Shown piece after piece: positions 6,750 through 8,008 of a stretch of DNA of 8,008 bases. The notes under the pieces are model-generated. The model was given only the letters and a program-made list of their open reading frames with translations, was not told where the DNA came from and made no database searches. The first letter of the stretch is position 1, and the number at the start of each line of letters is the position of its first letter. Source of the stretch: Planctomycetota bacterium (lineage in GTDB: Bacteria > Planctomycetota > Planctomycetia > Pirellulales > Thermoguttaceae). The stretch is taken from contig JANXQG010000614.1 of NCBI GenBank assembly GCA_025356915.1, positions 1 to 8,008 on the forward strand. Reading direction: 5' to 3'. A program made the translations under genes and the position numbers.

Positions 6750-6827
6750 GCTGTTGATGCAAAACCGCCGAATGTGCTCGTGCCGAGTATACTTGACCCA
6801 AATTGACTCGGGAAAGGGTTTGTTCCT

Positions 6828-7586
6828 CTATTCAAAAGGAAAGAGGGCGACCATGACCAGATCGACGCTGGTGTCGCGATCGAATGGCTGTTCCGCATAG
6901 CCGCCGAAGAACTGAACCTGCGCCGCGCCTGCCTGCTCTGCCATGGCCTCCAGGGCGCTCCTTTCCATGCCGAGAAACTGGGGTGATTCGTGGGCCAAGA
7001 GCGGCCCGCCGTTGGGGTCGGCTACGACCAACTCGACGTAGCCGCGGCTGCCACAACGATGCACTCCTTTCAGGATCAGCACATCGCCTTGAGGCAGTTG
7101 CGTGCGGAGGCACTTCTGCCAGATGCACGGACCGTCCGGCATCCGCCAGAGATTGAGAATCTGCACCAGCAAAACACCGCCCGGCCGCAATGCCTCCAGC
7201 ATTCGTGCGACGGCCGCTTGAACCGCCGCCAGATCGGGTGCCAAGGCCAAGGAGTTTCCCACGCAGACGACCGCATCCCACGACCCGGCTACGGGAATCG
7301 GCTCGTCAAAACCGCGCACGGCCCAGTGCAGTCCCGGCGGTTCATCGAAACTGGCACGGGCCTGCTCGATCATCGCGGGGCTGAGATCGGAACCTTCCAC
7401 ATCGAGACCCCAGCGATGGAACATGTCCGCGTGGTGTCCCGTGCCGCAGGCCACATCCACAACGCGCTTGACCCCGGCCTGCTCGAACCAGCGGCGATAG
7501 AACGGCTCTTCGGCCGCCAATCGCTTCGGCCAATCGATCATCGCCTCGTAGACATTAGCCAGTTGATCGAACGTGTTGGCAGACAT
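6828..7586 (-). CDS. Class I SAM-dependent methyltransferase
   Basis: This encodes a 252-residue cytoplasmic methyltransferase that transfers a methyl group from S-adenosylmethionine to an unknown acceptor. The Rossmann-fold signatures are clear. Motif I is VVDVACGTGHHA (42-53), which binds SAM. The acidic ribose-binding position lies in LDVEGSDLSPAMIEQAR (61-77). Motif III/IV is SWDAVVCVGNSLAL (102-115). The LRPGGVLLVQ strand-turn is at 133-142. The N-terminus FDQLANVYEAMIDWPKRLAAE and overall size fit the Methyltransf_11/25 group, which includes glycine/sarcosine-type N-methyltransferases and many uncharacterised enzymes. Substrate prediction is not justified. The ATG at 7586 has GGAAG about 8 bases upstream and gives the normal family N-terminus. 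An in-frame ATG at 7622 would add twelve residues of no evident homology. No partner gene lies close by, and a candidate promoter is at 7696-7724. Confidence 0.92.
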   Translation of the reverse strand: MSANTFDQLANVYEAMIDWPKRLAAEEPFYRRWFEQAGVKRVVDVACGTGHHADMFHRWGLDVEGSDLSPAMIEQARASFDEPPGLHWAVRGFDEPIPVAGSWDAVVCVGNSLALAPDLAAVQAAVARMLEALRPGGVLLVQILNLWRMPDGPCIWQKCLRTQLPQGDVLILKGVHRCGSRGYVELVVADPNGGPLLAHESPQFLGMERSALEAMAEQAGAAQVQFFGGYAEQPFDRDTSVDLVMVALFPFE

Positions 7587-7667
7587 GCATCCGCTTCCGA
7601 TGGGTAAGGACCGGCGAATCAATTCGTGTCAAGTTTCTGTTGCAGAAGGAGTTAACAGAAAGGAATA

Positions 7668-7689
7668 GGGTGGGCCGAGCGCAGCGAGC
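7668..7689. repeat. GC-rich motif related to the 6686-6749 palindrome
   Basis: CCGAGCGCAGCGAGC (7675-7689) differs from CCGAAGCGCAAGCGAGG (6694-6710) mainly by two single-base gaps. It lies in the predicted 5' leader of the methyltransferase mRNA. It has no matching second arm, so it could be a decayed half of such an element, or a chance likeness of GC-rich sequence. Confidence 0.3.
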
Positions 7690-7695
7690 ACCTCC

Positions 7696-7724
7696 ATTTT
7701 ACAAGCGAATCCTCTCCGTGGCAA
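7696..7724 (-). promoter_or_regulatory. Candidate sigma70-type promoter for the methyltransferase gene
   Basis: On the minus strand TTGCCA (7724-7719, 5 of 6) is followed after exactly 17 bases by TAAAAT (7701-7696, 5 of 6). This is the best overall -35/-10 pair in the window. Transcription would start near 7689 and give a leader of about 100 nt. A perfect TTGACA also lies closer to the gene (7632-7627) but lacks a convincing -10. Confidence 0.45.
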
Positions 7725-7869
7725 AACACAAACCGGCTGCCACGGCAGATCCAAGCTCGGGAAACGCGCCTTGGGATAAAGAATGCGTTTCCCTGCTATC
7801 ATACTGTCGTGACAGCCGGGGTGAGTTGTCAGTACTCAGTTTCTGTCCCGGGGGGACTTACGATAATAG

Positions 7870-8008
7870 CCCAGCAGTTCACTGCTGGGTTTGGAATAAC
7901 GAAGGAACTTCCGGAGTCCCGTGGGGACGGCTGAACAGCAATCTTTACTCAGTCGTCCCTACGGGACTTTCAATGTTTTCATCCCTCGCACCCAGCGATA
8001 AATCGCTG
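7870..8008. repeat. Compound palindromic repeat: three hairpins, last one cut by right edge
   Basis: The first hairpin is CCCAGCAG (7870-7877), loop TTCA, CTGCTGGG (7882-7889), a perfect 8-bp stem. The second has a 20-nt arm at 7915-7934 (AGTCCCGTGGGGACGGCTGA) that pairs with 7949-7968 across a 14-nt loop. The two departures from perfect complementarity are both G-T pairs, which remain pairable as G-U in RNA. The third begins CCCAGCGA (7991-7998), loop TAAA, TCGCTG up to the window end, and would complete an 8-bp stem if GG follows. The outer hairpins share the CCCAGC stem and 4-nt loops, so the whole unit is roughly symmetric around the central hairpin. No ORF or T-run accompanies it. It looks like an interspersed palindromic element. 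Confidence 0.85.

Larger units (their letters stand above)
6308..6827. other. 520-bp intergenic region, AT-richer than the genes around it
   Basis: No convincing gene is present. It contains a candidate promoter for the 4262-6307 gene (6388-6415), a small 5'-leader hairpin (GTAGG 6344-6348 with CCTAC 6356-6360), and the large palindrome at 6686-6749. A 74-codon minus-strand reading frame (6417-6641) exists but has no Shine-Dalgarno site, an odd Cys/Leu-rich composition and no recognisable family. Bases 6361-6660 look clearly less GC-rich than the coding DNA on either side. I see nothing else in them. Confidence 0.7.
7587..8008. other. 422-bp intergenic region to the right edge
   Basis: No gene is supported here. 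From left to right it holds the methyltransferase leader, a GC-rich motif (7668-7689), the minus-strand promoter at 7696-7724, and bases 7725-7840 where I see little beyond small imperfect repeats (for example TGTCAGTACTCAGT at 7827-7840). A short GTCCC/GGGAC hairpin follows (7845-7857), then the compound palindromic repeat that begins at 7870 and continues past the window. Confidence 0.7.

Noticed and set aside
6990..7607. Plus-strand 205-codon reading frame opposite the methyltransferase
   Set aside because: The minus strand carries clear SAM-binding motifs over the same bases. This frame has no recognisable domain.
7870..8008. CRISPR array
   Set aside because: The hairpins are not regularly spaced direct repeats with unique spacers, and no cas gene is present.

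Overview
The window looks like a chromosomal segment from a Planctomycete, probably of the Pirellulales kind. This is an inference. It rests on a DUF3352-like secreted protein, a very large exported esterase-type protein with the beta-rich tail typical of planctomycete paralogues, moderately high GC coding DNA, weak Shine-Dalgarno sites, and many small palindromic intergenic repeats. There are six protein-coding genes, one of them cut by the left edge. I see no rRNA, tRNA, CRISPR array, transposase, phage gene, defence gene or biosynthetic cluster.

Layout: (1) 1-446, minus strand, is the N-terminal third of leuC (leucine biosynthesis), with a plausible promoter at 594-622. (2) 652-1344 and 1362-1610, minus strand, are a tight pair encoding a single-pass membrane protein with a carboxypeptidase-regulatory-like domain and a small two-helix membrane protein. 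(3) 1611-1859 is a divergent intergenic region dominated by a 155-bp inverted-repeat element (1640-1794). Both ends of this element carry outward-facing TTGACA hexamers at promoter distance from the flanking genes. (4) 1860-4256, plus strand, encodes an exported alpha/beta-hydrolase of 798 residues. (5) 4262-6307, minus strand, encodes a secreted DUF3352-like protein. It converges on the esterase gene with only 5 bp between the two stop codons. (6) 6308-6827 is an AT-richer intergenic region with a 25-bp-arm palindrome. (7) 6828-7586, minus strand, encodes a class I SAM-dependent methyltransferase. (8) 7587-8008 is non-coding. It holds a good minus-strand promoter and, at its right end, a composite palindromic repeat that runs off the window.

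The genes do not form an obvious pathway. leuC is housekeeping, the exported proteins are probably part of the planctomycete cell-envelope repertoire, and the methyltransferase has no identifiable substrate. The most noteworthy material is non-coding: the 1640-1794 element that may act as a two-way promoter, the compound hairpin array at 7870-8008, the palindrome at 6686-6749, and two short tandem repeats that overlap the two ends of the 652-1344 gene.
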